A DNA stretch of 42,326 nucleotides, taken from the NCBI GenBank assembly GCA_009841145.1, contig VXMJ01000022.1:1-42326 (forward strand), read 5' to 3'. Numbering within the stretch: the first letter of the stretch is position 1; each line of letters begins with the position of its first letter. Under the pieces are notes generated by a model. That model made no database searches. It saw only the letters and a list, made by a program, of their open reading frames with translations, and had not been told where the DNA came from. The position numbers were made by a program, and so were the translations under genes. The stretch is from Caldilineaceae bacterium SB0661_bin_34 (GTDB taxonomy: Bacteria > Chloroflexota > Anaerolineae > Caldilineales > Caldilineaceae). Below are positions 33,475 to 41,786 of the stretch, in pieces.

Positions 33475-34656
33475 ATGGATCCCGTTCGCAACCCATTCGC
33501 ACCCGGTGCCGGCACTCCGCCGCCGGAACTGGCCGGGCGCGACGAGGTACTTGAAGCCGCGCGCATCGCACTGGAACGATCCCGATTGGGTCGGCCGACC
33601 AAGAACATGGTGTTGATCGGCTTGCGCGGCGTGGGCAAGACCGTGTTGTTGGACACCATACGCGAACAGGCCGAGACAATGGGCCTGTACACCTTGGATC
33701 TGGAAGCCGCCGAAAGTCGATCCCTGCCTTCCGTTTTGGCCCCCCGATTGCATGTGGCCCTGTTGCAACTTTCCCGCTGGGAGTCTGCAAAGCAATTGGC
33801 GCACCAGGCGCTGAAGGGCCTCGCCGGGTTTACCAAAGCCCTGAAGGTGACATACCAGGACATTGCAGTAAGCTTGGAGCACGAACCAGAGTTCGGACTG
33901 GCCGACAGTGGCAACCTGGAAATCGACTTGCAGGCACTGTTTGAGGTCGCTGGCGAAGCCGCCAAGAAAGGTTCAACCGCCTTGGTGCTGTTGACTGACG
34001 AGCTTCAGTATGTGCCGAAGGATCAGCTGGGGGCGTTGATTGCCGCGTTGCACCGCACCGCGCAACGGCGTCTTCCGGTGGTCATGGTCGGTGCCGGACT
34101 ACCGCAGCTGCGGGGACAGATGGGAAACGCGAAGTCATATGCTGAACGCCTGTTTGATTTCCCGGAGATTGGGCCGCTTTCCCGGGACGATGCCGGGATC
34201 GCCATCGCCAAGCCCACCCTCAACGAAGGGGTGTTGATAGATTCCGACGCGCTTGATGGGATTGTTGCCCGGACCCAAGGCTACCCGTACTTCCTGCAGG
34301 AGTGGGGCAAGCACGTGTGGGACATCGCGGAAACATCTCCCATTACGCCATCGGACGTAGTCACGGCAAGCCGGCAAGTCACAGCCGCCCTTGATGCAAG
34401 CTTCTTTCTTGTTAGGTTCGACCGGTTGACTCCATCCGAAAAACGATACCTTCGTGCCATGGCCCAACTTGGTGCCGGGCCACACCGTTCCGGGGAAATC
34501 GCCCAAGAGTTGAACCGTCAGGTGCAGTCCTTGGCTCCCACACGCAGCAAACTGATCGGCAAAGGCATGATTTGGAGTCCCGGCCATGGGGACACCGCCT
34601 TCACCGTTCCGATGTTTGATGAGTTCATGCGGCGCATCATGCCCGACGACGAGTGA
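33475..34656 (+). CDS. AAA-type ATP-binding protein (archaeal-type ATPase_2-like, STAND/ORC-like)
   Basis: P-loop protein of 393 residues. The layout is AGRDEVLEAARIALERSRLGRPTKN at the N-terminus, Walker A GLRGVGKT (49-56), and Walker B ALVLLTDELQYV with Asp175-Glu176. VVMVGAGLPQL (sensor 1 area), FDFPEIGPLSRDDA and a C-terminal winged-helix-like region (LTPSEKRYLRAMAQLGAGPHRSGEIAQELNR) follow. Proteins of this kind are frequent in bacterial accessory DNA, next to mobile elements or toxin-antitoxin genes. A DNA-binding role is plausible but unproven. There is no Shine-Dalgarno; a -10 box sits so close to the ATG that leaderless translation is likely. A truncated second copy lies at 38614-39074. 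Confidence 0.8.
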   Translation: MDPVRNPFAPGAGTPPPELAGRDEVLEAARIALERSRLGRPTKNMVLIGLRGVGKTVLLDTIREQAETMGLYTLDLEAAESRSLPSVLAPRLHVALLQLSRWESAKQLAHQALKGLAGFTKALKVTYQDIAVSLEHEPEFGLADSGNLEIDLQALFEVAGEAAKKGSTALVLLTDELQYVPKDQLGALIAALHRTAQRRLPVVMVGAGLPQLRGQMGNAKSYAERLFDFPEIGPLSRDDAGIAIAKPTLNEGVLIDSDALDGIVARTQGYPYFLQEWGKHVWDIAETSPITPSDVVTASRQVTAALDASFFLVRFDRLTPSEKRYLRAMAQLGAGPHRSGEIAQELNRQVQSLAPTRSKLIGKGMIWSPGHGDTAFTVPMFDEFMRRIMPDDE

Positions 34657-35064
34657 AGACTGCTGCTTGAGTCCTCTGGAACCTTCGCAGCCCAATGGCA
34701 ACGCAGGTCTTCGGCTTCGGGCTTCGTCGGAGAGGGTGCACTTCCTGACCGCCGGGGCAGTTTGGCCAATTGCCCGGCACGCTCGATTTCACTTGGAGCA
34801 TGTCGCCGATGGTTGCCGTGGCACTTCCCGCGCCTAGTCGCTCCCCCCGAACCTGACTAGTTGGATAGAACTCGGATCCACGCAAACGCTGACCTCATCG
34901 GTTGCACAGGACAAGAGGGCCACTCGGTCACCGTATCTACTCTGTCAATCCCAATGACCTATGCGCTGGTTGGGCGCGATTCAATTCACTGCGCTGGGTT
35001 GGGTTCACGCGCAAGGGCTGCCCAACTCGACTTGGGGGATGCTCCCTCGGATTCGTTCTCGCCC
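34657..35064. other. Intergenic region between convergent AAA and permease genes
   Basis: No gene recognised. The first part (about 34676-34725) resembles the sequence after the truncated AAA copy at about 39070-39115 (shared GCAGGTCTTC), showing that the duplication once extended past the gene. No clear terminator was seen. Confidence 0.4.
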
Positions 35065-35901
35065 CTATTTCAGGCCACCTTGTGTCAGCCCCTCTACGAA
35101 TCGGCGCTGCAAACCCATGAATATGATCAACACGGGCAGGATCATCATGATGGCGCCGGCTGCCGTCAAACTCCAATCCCTCGAGAAACGACGCATGAAG
35201 TTGAAATAGGAGGTTGTGAGGGGCATCTTTTCATCTTCCTGCATGAAGATGAGGGCGATTTGGAACTCCCCCCAAACCCCAAGGGCAACAACCAGGGCCA
35301 CCGTTAGAAGGCCCGGCCACATGATTGGCAGCACTACCTTGGTTAGCACTTGTACCTCTGTTGCCCCGTCCACCCGAGCCGCGTCCTCAAAATCTGGCGG
35401 GAATTTCACCAGAAAGGAACGCAGCAGAAAGATGGCGAACGGTGAGTTCAGCGCGATATAGATGACGATCAAACCAAACCGGGTGTTCAACAGACTCAGG
35501 TTTTTCCATAGAATGAAGAGTGGCACGGCATAGAGCCAGAAGGGGATGGTTGACAGCGACAACATGTAAATCATGTACAAGTTGCTACCGCGGGGATTGA
35601 GTCGGGCCAGGGCATAGGCGGCCATGCCACCCAGCACCACCACCCCGGTGACCGTGCCGACCACGAAGATGACGCTGTTGGTCATGGTGACGGCAAATCC
35701 GCCCTGTTCCCAGGCATCGGGGTAGTTGGACCATTGGAACTGGCGAGGAAAACCAACCGAGTTCTCGCCCAGTTCCAGGTTGGACTTCAGGGAGTTGAAA
35801 CCCAGGATCAGAATCGGGATCACTGCAAAGGCACAAAGCAGCCCCAGAATGATGTAGTTGGGAGCCAGATTCTCTCGTTGACCAAATAGGCGATGGATCA
35901 T
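35065..35901 (-). CDS. Carbohydrate ABC transporter permease (MalG/UgpE type)
   Basis: Permease of 278 residues. Membrane segments begin with IILGLLCAFAVIPILILGF. The EAA loop is EDAARVDGATEVQVLTKVVLPIMWPGLLTV, and the end MILPVLIIFMGLQRRFVEGLTQGGLK is typical of MalG proteins. ATG 35901 overlaps the upstream permease stop as ATGA, which decides the start over an upstream one at 35949. It is the last gene of the second CUT1 importer. As in the first importer, no ATPase gene is present. Confidence 0.9.
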   Translation of the reverse strand: MIHRLFGQRENLAPNYIILGLLCAFAVIPILILGFNSLKSNLELGENSVGFPRQFQWSNYPDAWEQGGFAVTMTNSVIFVVGTVTGVVVLGGMAAYALARLNPRGSNLYMIYMLSLSTIPFWLYAVPLFILWKNLSLLNTRFGLIVIYIALNSPFAIFLLRSFLVKFPPDFEDAARVDGATEVQVLTKVVLPIMWPGLLTVALVVALGVWGEFQIALIFMQEDEKMPLTTSYFNFMRRFSRDWSLTAAGAIMMILPVLIIFMGLQRRFVEGLTQGGLK

Positions 35902-36833
35902 ATTTCCCACCCTCGCCTTCTCAAAATCGTGAAACCTCCCACAATGCAACCCGCCATGAGTGAAACCGTCAAGCCTATGGCCGCCGCGTATCCCGCCTCG
36001 AAGCGCAGGAACGCCTGCTTGTAGAGGTGGGACGATACCAACTCCGACGCGCCCGACGGTCCACCCTGGGTCAGGATCCAGACATAGTCAAAAGAGAGGA
36101 AGGACCAGATTGCAGTCATGAGCAACATGAACAGAATGGTGGGCCGAATCCCGGGCAAGGTGACATTGCGAAACTGCTGCCAACGATTGGCGCCGTCAAT
36201 TTTGGCCGCATCGTAGAGGTCAACAGGGATGGCTTGCATGGCGGTCAGGAACAAGATGGAGAGGAAACCCCACCAATGCCAGTTGTCCGCGAAGGCAATT
36301 GAAGCCAGGGCGGTTCGAAAATCTCCGAGCCAAGGATGATCCAGCCCCTTAATGCCGATCTTGTCCAGCGCCGCGCCGATACCCAGGGATGGATTCAGCA
36401 ACATTGACCAGGTAAAGGCTGAGACGATGGAGGGCAGTACATAGGGCAGATAGAACATGGACCGAATCACCATGGCCCCTCGCCGAATCTGCGCCAGCAG
36501 ACTAGCCGCACTCAAAGCCATAATCATGGGAATGGTCAGAAAGAACGCCATCCAGAACAGATTGTGACGAAACGCGGCCCGGAAATTCAGGTCTTCTGTG
36601 AACAGTTCCACGAAATTGCCCAAGCCAATGAACTCTGCCTTGCCAATGCCTGACCAATCCGTCAGCGCATAATAAAGACCGGAAATTCCCGGGCCCACCA
36701 CCACGACAAGGTGAACCAGCGTAATCGGGACGATAAAGGCCCAAGCCAATAATCCCCGGCGCACTTCCACACCCTTGCCCAGAAAGGAAGTACGCCGGGA
36801 CGAGGTGTCTTGGATGGATGGACTTGCGGTCAC
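35898..36833 (-). CDS. Sugar ABC transporter permease (MalF/UgpA type)
   Basis: Permease of 311 residues. After a polar N-terminus, membrane segments start with LLAWAFIVPITLVHLVVVVGPGISGLYYAL. The EAA loop is DAAKIDGANRWQQFRNVTLPGIRPTILF. The TQGGPSGASELVSSHLYKQAF region is typical of MalF-like subunits. It is encoded 36 bp after the binding-protein gene and is translationally coupled to the next permease by a 4-bp overlap. Confidence 0.9.
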   Translation of the reverse strand: MTASPSIQDTSSRRTSFLGKGVEVRRGLLAWAFIVPITLVHLVVVVGPGISGLYYALTDWSGIGKAEFIGLGNFVELFTEDLNFRAAFRHNLFWMAFFLTIPMIMALSAASLLAQIRRGAMVIRSMFYLPYVLPSIVSAFTWSMLLNPSLGIGAALDKIGIKGLDHPWLGDFRTALASIAFADNWHWWGFLSILFLTAMQAIPVDLYDAAKIDGANRWQQFRNVTLPGIRPTILFMLLMTAIWSFLSFDYVWILTQGGPSGASELVSSHLYKQAFLRFEAGYAAAIGLTVSLMAGCIVGGFTILRRRGWEI

Positions 36834-36869
36834 ACCGTGTCCTCAACCCTCAGTTGCCAATTCGTCGGT

Positions 36870-38225
36870 CTAGCGGCTGGGCGTGGGAGGTACTTCCCCG
36901 GCAGCCAGTTCCTCCTGGAAAATTTCGTTGGCTCGCGTCAGATATTCCTGAGCTGTCATGTGACCGGACCAGACCTTCTCCAGTTCTTCATACAGGTAGA
37001 GGTCTGTCTTTGGTGGGAAGAACGTCCAAAGGGTGTAACCATATCCGCCGGCTTCAAAGGCGTCGTTCATAGCAGCATAGATGGCCTGCATACGGGGATC
37101 CACACCTTCCATGAACTCGTCCACTCCCCGCACAGGAGCCGTGCCGTAGTTGCATACACTCACGAGCCGTCCCTGCACTTCGGGTGAGAAGTAGTGGGAA
37201 AGGTACATGGCCGCTTCGCGAGGATTGGCGGAACTCTTGCTAATGGACTGTGTACCACCAAGTCCAATCGAGAAAATAGGTGTACCGTCGACGGAAGGAT
37301 TGGGCACCCAGTCCCAATCGTTGCCATGGGTTGTACCTTCGCCGAAGTAGTCCCCTTCGCGGCCATAGAACCACGTGCCTTCCATGTTCATGACCGCTTC
37401 ACCAGTTGCAAAAGCGGTCGTGAATTCTTCAAAGTTGGCGGCTTGGAAGCGTTCCAGGCTACCCATGTAGTAGCCCTTCTGCATCATATCATTATGAATC
37501 TCGATGGCACGCACGAAATCGGGATGGTCAAATGGGACTTCACCGGTTAGGGCCTGGTAGACCAATTCCGGACCCGCTACCTGGTTCATGAATTCCCCTA
37601 CATACCATTCATTGCACACATTGCATTGGCTTGACTGGCCGGCGAAGGGAATGAGGCCGTCGTTCTGTATGACTTCGGCCAGAGAGATCATTTCTTCCAG
37701 GTTGGAGGGAGGTTGCCAACCCTTTTCCTCAAACACGGTCTTGTTGTAGAACAACACGAGTGTTTCCAATTCCTGCGGCAGGCTGAACAGTTCGCCTTCG
37801 ACCACACCAATGTTGAAGGCCCAGTCATGAAACAGTTCCGCCCATCCGAATTCATCCGCGTAGGCATCCATGGGCAGTAGCTGACCGGCCAAGGCCAATT
37901 CAGCGGCAAACACCGGGCCGCCCAGTTGTACTACGTCTGGACCAGAACCCGCGGCCAGTGCAGGACGCAAGGAATCGGTCGTGGCCTTGCGCTCGACATT
38001 GACAACGACTTCATCCTGTTTGGCATTGAAGGTGTCAACTGACTCCGCCACAATGCAATCCGATTGAGCAGTTTGGCTCAGCCATACGGTGATTTCCACT
38101 GGCTCCGTGGCGGCTTCGCCACTCTCGCCCTGAGTTGCAGGCACCGGCGCGCAACCAGCCAATACCAAGGCCAACAAACACAACAAGACTCCGCCAAAAC
38201 GCATCCGTGTCAACCAATGTCGCAT
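36870..38225 (-). CDS. Carbohydrate ABC transporter substrate-binding lipoprotein (family 1)
   Basis: Sugar-binding lipoprotein of 451 residues. The signal RFGGVLLCLLALVLAGC ends in a lipobox Cys, followed by a short acidic linker. SBP_bac_1 features are EITVWLSQTAQSD, AGSGPDVVQLGGPVFAAELALAGQLLPMDAYA, LPQELETLVLFYNKTVFEEKGWQPPSNLEEMISLAEVIQNDGLIPF, and FATGEAVMNMEGTWFYG. ATG 38225 begins the signal peptide; the frame is open further upstream without signal features. It is the first gene of a three-gene importer operon on the minus strand. Confidence 0.9.
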   Translation of the reverse strand: MRHWLTRMRFGGVLLCLLALVLAGCAPVPATQGESGEAATEPVEITVWLSQTAQSDCIVAESVDTFNAKQDEVVVNVERKATTDSLRPALAAGSGPDVVQLGGPVFAAELALAGQLLPMDAYADEFGWAELFHDWAFNIGVVEGELFSLPQELETLVLFYNKTVFEEKGWQPPSNLEEMISLAEVIQNDGLIPFAGQSSQCNVCNEWYVGEFMNQVAGPELVYQALTGEVPFDHPDFVRAIEIHNDMMQKGYYMGSLERFQAANFEEFTTAFATGEAVMNMEGTWFYGREGDYFGEGTTHGNDWDWVPNPSVDGTPIFSIGLGGTQSISKSSANPREAAMYLSHYFSPEVQGRLVSVCNYGTAPVRGVDEFMEGVDPRMQAIYAAMNDAFEAGGYGYTLWTFFPPKTDLYLYEELEKVWSGHMTAQEYLTRANEIFQEELAAGEVPPTPSR

Positions 38226-38388
38226 GATGATTCGACCCCTCGTGTGGAACAGCAGGATTCGAGCCAGTGTACCCCATGCGGTGACAGCGGTTGAGCTGCA
38301 CTGAGATCTGGGCACTGTTTCAATCTCGTTGATATTGGTGCGGGCGGTCAGGGGCATCCTCTCCACAAGTGGGGTTCTGCGCATCGGT

Positions 38389-38614
38389 TCAGGCCATGCT
38401 GCGGGCCATCAGGGGCACGAAGTTGAGGGTGCCGGTTTTCGGTCTTCAGCCCCCGTGTCAGGCGAGCCCGGGTCTTGAAGCGCGCCCAGAGGGTACCCGA
38501 CCAGCCCTTGAGCCGGTTGGTGGAAGCGGACACCTTGGGGTTCCCTTGGCTGCGCACCAGATCGTGCCAGCGTTCCACGAGGTGCCACAGCGGGTCTCGT
38601 ACCTCCGGCTGCAT
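38389..38614 (-). pseudogene. C-terminal remnant of a transposase (frameshifted)
   Basis: The minus strand encodes LWHLVERWHDLVRSQGNPKVSASTNRLKGW, then FKTRARLTRGLKTEN. After a frame change it reads GTLNFVPLMARSMA and stops at 38389. The pattern (V-x-STNRLEGW, R-RLTRGLKTE-G-LNFV) is that of the last segment of a DDE-type transposase whose family I cannot name. An extra break is likely around GWSGTLWARFK. It joins the AAA gene fragment exactly at about 38614, so the transposase DNA probably took part in creating that partial copy. Confidence 0.5.
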
Positions 38615-39074
38615 GGTAGGTGCCGGACTGCCGCAGCTATGGGGACGGATGGGAAACGCGAAGTCGTATGCCGAACACCTGTTTGATTTCCCGGAGATTG
38701 GGCCGCTTTCCCGGGACGATGTCGGGATCGCCATTGCCAAACCCACCCTCAACGAAGGGGTATTGATAGATTCCAACGCGCTTGATGGGATTGTTGCCCA
38801 GACCCAAGGCTACCCGTACTTCCTGCAGGAGTGGGGCAAGCACGTATGGGACATCGCGGAAGCATCCCCCATTGGGCCATCGGACGTAGTCACGGCAAGC
38901 CGGCAAGCTACAGCCGCCCTTGATGCAAGCTTCTTTCTTGTTGGGTTCGACCGGTTGACTCCATCCGAAAAACGATACCTTCGTGCCATGGCCCAACTTG
39001 GTGCCGGGCCACACCGTTCCGGGGAAATCGCCCAGGAGTTGAGCCGTCAGGTGCAGTCCCTGGCACCTTCTTAA
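38614..39074 (+). pseudogene. Truncated second copy of AAA ATPase gene (3' part)
   Basis: The stretch from about 38614 to 39068 is nearly identical to 34084-34541 of the intact AAA gene, with scattered substitutions. The encoded segment runs from VGAGLPQL to RQVQSLAPS. It lacks Walker A and B at the front and the last 38 or so residues at the end. Homology resumes after the break with the sequence that follows the intact gene (about 34676 onward), so about 135 bp were deleted. It has no promoter of its own and no functional ATPase core. Confidence 0.8.
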
Positions 39075-39113
39075 CCTGATTGCAATGCAGGTCTTCTGCT
39101 TTGAGCTTGTTTG

Positions 39114-39156
39114 ATGCATCGGACTCATTCGAAGCATCCCTCGAATGAAGATGCAT
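39114..39156. repeat. Two-part inverted repeat before toxin-antitoxin genes
   Basis: TCATTCGA (39125-39132) pairs perfectly with TCGAATGA (39141-39148) around eight bases. An outer pair, ATGCAT (39114-39119) and ATGCAT (39151-39156), extends the fold. No T-run follows. It lies about 160 bp before the antitoxin start and could be a regulatory site or an old element end. Confidence 0.4.
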
Positions 39157-39317
39157 TGGGCTCTCGCGAAGAAGCTGAAGCGGCCGGTCAAACGCGCATG
39201 CAGGGAACCATGGCTAGCCTCTGGGTGAGAGCACAATGAAGGTCTTGTCCAGTTGACTTTGGGACCAAAGTGACGGACAATGATTTCCGTACAAATCGCA
39301 CCGTACAGAAGGTCGAT

Positions 39318-39569
39318 ATGACGAACCGGTTGGACGTACGACTGAACGACAAACACCGGCAGCGACTGGAAGAGTTGGCCCGGGAGAAAGGAGTGGGGAT
39401 CTCCGATGTGGTGCGCTGCATGATCGATTCTGCCTATGAGGACATTCTGCGCAGGCGCCGCGAGCAGGCGGTTGAACGGCTAATCGGGTTGAACTTGGAA
39501 AATCCGCCAGATCCTGAGACCGTCTCCCGTGAGTTGGAGGCAGCCCATGAGCCCGGCGGTCTTTATTGA
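39318..39569 (+). CDS. Ribbon-helix-helix antitoxin (VapB-like)
   Basis: Small protein of 83 residues. RLDVRLNDKHRQRLEELAREKGVGISDVVRCMIDSAYEDIL has the strand-helix-helix layout of CopG/Arc-type DNA-binding antitoxins. The charged C-terminal part (RRRREQAVERL...PDPETVSRELEAAHEP) would bind and block the toxin. ATG 39318 has AGAAGG just upstream; an earlier ATG at 39270 is less likely. Its end overlaps the toxin start by 23 bp, the usual coupled arrangement. Such pairs normally repress their own promoter. Confidence 0.75.
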   Translation: MTNRLDVRLNDKHRQRLEELAREKGVGISDVVRCMIDSAYEDILRRRREQAVERLIGLNLENPPDPETVSRELEAAHEPGGLY

Positions 39570-40005
39570 TGCCAACATTCCCATCTATGCCGCCGGCCGC
39601 GGCCATCCCTTGAAGGAACCGTGCGCTCGGATTCTCCGCATGGTGGCCAAGGAGCCGCAAACGTTCGTAACCAACTCCGAGGTCCTTCAGGAACTGATGC
39701 ACCACTACTTGGCTTCGGATCGCTGGGTACCGGGATGGGAGGTTCTGCGAGCCTTTGCCGAAGCCATGCATGACCGCATTGAGCCAGTCGATGCGGAAGA
39801 CATTCTTGTGGCATCGGTACTGGCGGACCGCCACTCTGGTGTCAGTGCCCGGGACCTAGTCCACGCGGCGGTGATGCAGCGGCTGGGAGCAGATCACATC
39901 ATCTCAGCAGACGCCGACTTCGATCGCCTGGAGGGAATTGTCAGACTGAATCCTGCCCGCGTCATGGAATGGGAACGCTCCATTCCCTCCGCCGGAACAG
40001 GGTAA
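39547..40005 (+). CDS. PIN-domain ribonuclease toxin (VapC-like)
   Basis: PIN-domain protein of 152 residues, probably a Mg-dependent endoribonuclease. Acidic active-site residues are in FIDANIPIY (Asp8), TNSEVLQEL (Glu), SARDLVHAAVM (Asp) and ISADADFDRLEG (Asp), the full PIN set. ATG 39547 begins MSPAVFIDANI and lies inside the antitoxin gene. The pair sits beside duplicated and decayed mobile DNA, typical of horizontally acquired modules. Confidence 0.85.
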   Translation: MSPAVFIDANIPIYAAGRGHPLKEPCARILRMVAKEPQTFVTNSEVLQELMHHYLASDRWVPGWEVLRAFAEAMHDRIEPVDAEDILVASVLADRHSGVSARDLVHAAVMQRLGADHIISADADFDRLEGIVRLNPARVMEWERSIPSAGTG

Positions 40006-40207
40006 TCACGGCTGTTCGGCATCCGGAAATCCCAGCGAACCGGGAACTGCCGTGGGTATCCACATTTCCAACGATGCCCCCTGATACCACAGTCCCACAG
40101 AAGTTGCACTCCGCCTTATGGTCGGGTGAGGATTGAATCCGCCACGTCCAGTATCCTGAGACCGTCATCCGGTGCTCAGGCGACGCTCAAGGGCAATTGA
40201 CTCGCTC

Positions 40208-41167
40208 TCAGGGCTGTTCCTTGCCTACCGTCATCACGCACAGCAGTTCGAACATCACGGTGGCGCCGATCAGGGCCGTGCCACCAGACGGGTCGAAGGG
40301 AGGCGACACCTCCACCATGTCGGCACCAATGATGTTTGTACCCGTTAGTCCCCGAACCGCCTGCAGAGCCTGAAAAGAAGTCGGTCCTCCAATCTCCGGC
40401 GTACCGGTGCCGGGCGCATAGGCCGGATCCACAAAGTCGATGTCGAAGCTGACGTAGATCGGCGCTGTGCCCACAATCGTCCTGGCCTCCTCCATGACAT
40501 CCGGCACACCGCGCTCCATAAGCTCTTCGACCATCACCATCCTGACCCCTTGGGATCGGCCGAAGTCGATGTCCTCAGTGTCGTACATGGAACCCCGCAG
40601 GCCGATCTGGACCGTCCGCCGGGGATCCAGCAGACCCTCTTCCACGGCCCTGCGAAACGGCGTGCCGTGGGTGTACCGGTAGCCACCGAAGTAGCCTCTG
40701 TACAAATCGGTGTGCGAGTCGAACTGGATCATGCCCACGGGCTCTTGCACAAGTCCACGCAGGATGGGCAGCGTGATGAGGTGGTCGCCCCCTGCCGTAA
40801 CCGGCACGATGCCGTCCCTGCTCAGTTTCCGGTAGAACGCCTCGACTCGCTTCAGGGAGTCATCCAGGTCGGCCGGATTGACGGGCACGTCTCCCAGATC
40901 GGCACAGTTGCAATCAGCATATGGCGACCGCCGCCGAATGGGATGGACACTGCGGATCATGGCTGAGGAATCCCGAACCTGCCGGGGACCGTGGCGCGCG
41001 CCGGGCCGGTTGGTGGTGCCCCCGTCCCAGGGAACTCCTACATATCCAAAGTCTAGTTCAGACCAGTGCTCGTGTCCGGGCGGTACGTACGGCAGCCGCA
41101 TGAAGGTGGACAAGCCCGCGAACCGGGGCGTTTCCAGACCGGAAATCGGCTGAAAGAACTCGTTCAT
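40208..41167 (-). CDS. Agmatinase-family ureohydrolase
   Basis: Dinuclear manganese ureohydrolase of 319 residues; the probable reaction is agmatine (or another guanidino compound) plus water to the amine plus urea. Metal-binding motifs are GGDH (His129), FDSHTD (Asp150, His152, Asp154) and SFDIDFVDPAYAPGTGTPE (Asp242, Asp244). The second motif has Ser where most arginases and agmatinases have Ala (DAHxD). The N-terminal YVGVPWDGGTTNRPGARHGPRQVRD loop is typical of agmatinase and guanidinobutyrase groups. The substrate cannot be fixed from sequence. The gene stands alone. Confidence 0.85.
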   Translation of the reverse strand: MNEFFQPISGLETPRFAGLSTFMRLPYVPPGHEHWSELDFGYVGVPWDGGTTNRPGARHGPRQVRDSSAMIRSVHPIRRRSPYADCNCADLGDVPVNPADLDDSLKRVEAFYRKLSRDGIVPVTAGGDHLITLPILRGLVQEPVGMIQFDSHTDLYRGYFGGYRYTHGTPFRRAVEEGLLDPRRTVQIGLRGSMYDTEDIDFGRSQGVRMVMVEELMERGVPDVMEEARTIVGTAPIYVSFDIDFVDPAYAPGTGTPEIGGPTSFQALQAVRGLTGTNIIGADMVEVSPPFDPSGGTALIGATVMFELLCVMTVGKEQP

Positions 41168-41542
41168 GGATTACCGTTGGGTTGTGGCTTCAGGCTTATG
41201 TAACTCAAGCAAACAGGCCTGTACATTGTCGGTGCAATGACAGCGATACACATTGACCGGGATGGACAGGACAGCGTCAGTCTGTTCCCAAGCAAGTCCC
41301 GAGACCGGAACCCACAGCTTGCGATTGGGCCTGTAGCCGGGAGGAAAACCGTTCCATCACCTTGGCGGATGATGGATCCGCCTGCACCTTGATTGACAAT
41401 CAGCGGATCATAAACAGATCGGAGGACTTCTCCCCGGACGAAGCATGTGGCCGAGTATCCTCCGGACGCGGATGTTTACTCAAGGTGGAGTGTATACGGC
41501 AGTACGACGAACTTTTCAGTGGAAGGTTCAATACACGACTTG
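41168..41542. other. Intergenic region upstream of agmatinase-like gene
   Basis: No reading frame with family features and no clear promoter or repeat was seen in these 375 bp. It should contain the promoter of the agmatinase-like gene, and its right part follows the end of a broken DUF1801 gene. Confidence 0.35.
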
Positions 41543-41745
41543 TCAGAACCCGCGCCAGCCGGGCAGGGTTGCCGCCTGCTGGATCCATGTCGCCATCCGC
41601 TCCTTGTCGAATCCGCCCTCGTAGATATCGACCCAACGCGAGTCCAGATCCTTTCCCGAGCCGGGCGGCACAGGACACAGCGTCGCTCCCTTGAGGAAGG
41701 TTACCTTCACGTAGCGGGTGAACACGTGGTAGCTCACAAACCAGT
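41543..41745 (-). pseudogene. C-terminal remnant of DUF1801 family gene
   Basis: The minus strand encodes NWFVSYHVFTRYVKVTFLKG, then PVPPGSGKDLDSRWVDIYEG and MATWIQQAATLPGWRGF, followed by a stop. This matches the end of DUF1801 proteins (YdhG-like fold; typical pattern VKVTFFKG...PVPPG-SK--D-R--DIHE, W--QA--LPG). Everything upstream of this is replaced by the fourth tnpB element, whose end hairpin begins two bases away. The few residues before NWF come from that hairpin. Confidence 0.65.
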
Positions 41746-41746
41746 T

Positions 41747-41769
41747 CCCCAAACCCATAAGGTTTGGGG
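41747..41769. repeat. 9-bp perfect hairpin at probable right end of fourth tnpB element
   Basis: CCCCAAACC (41747-41755) pairs with GGTTTGGGG (41761-41769) around CATAA. It lies 17 bp after the tnpB stop and next to the point where DUF1801 homology ends, matching the subterminal hairpins of IS200/IS605-type right ends. It could also terminate tnpB transcription. Confidence 0.55.
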
Positions 41770-41786
41770 TAATTCGCTCTCGGCCG

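Noticed and set aside
39500-40175. Repeated ATCCTGAGACCGTC in the antitoxin gene and at about 40155
   Set aside because: Single 14-base match without extended similarity or symmetry; most likely chance.
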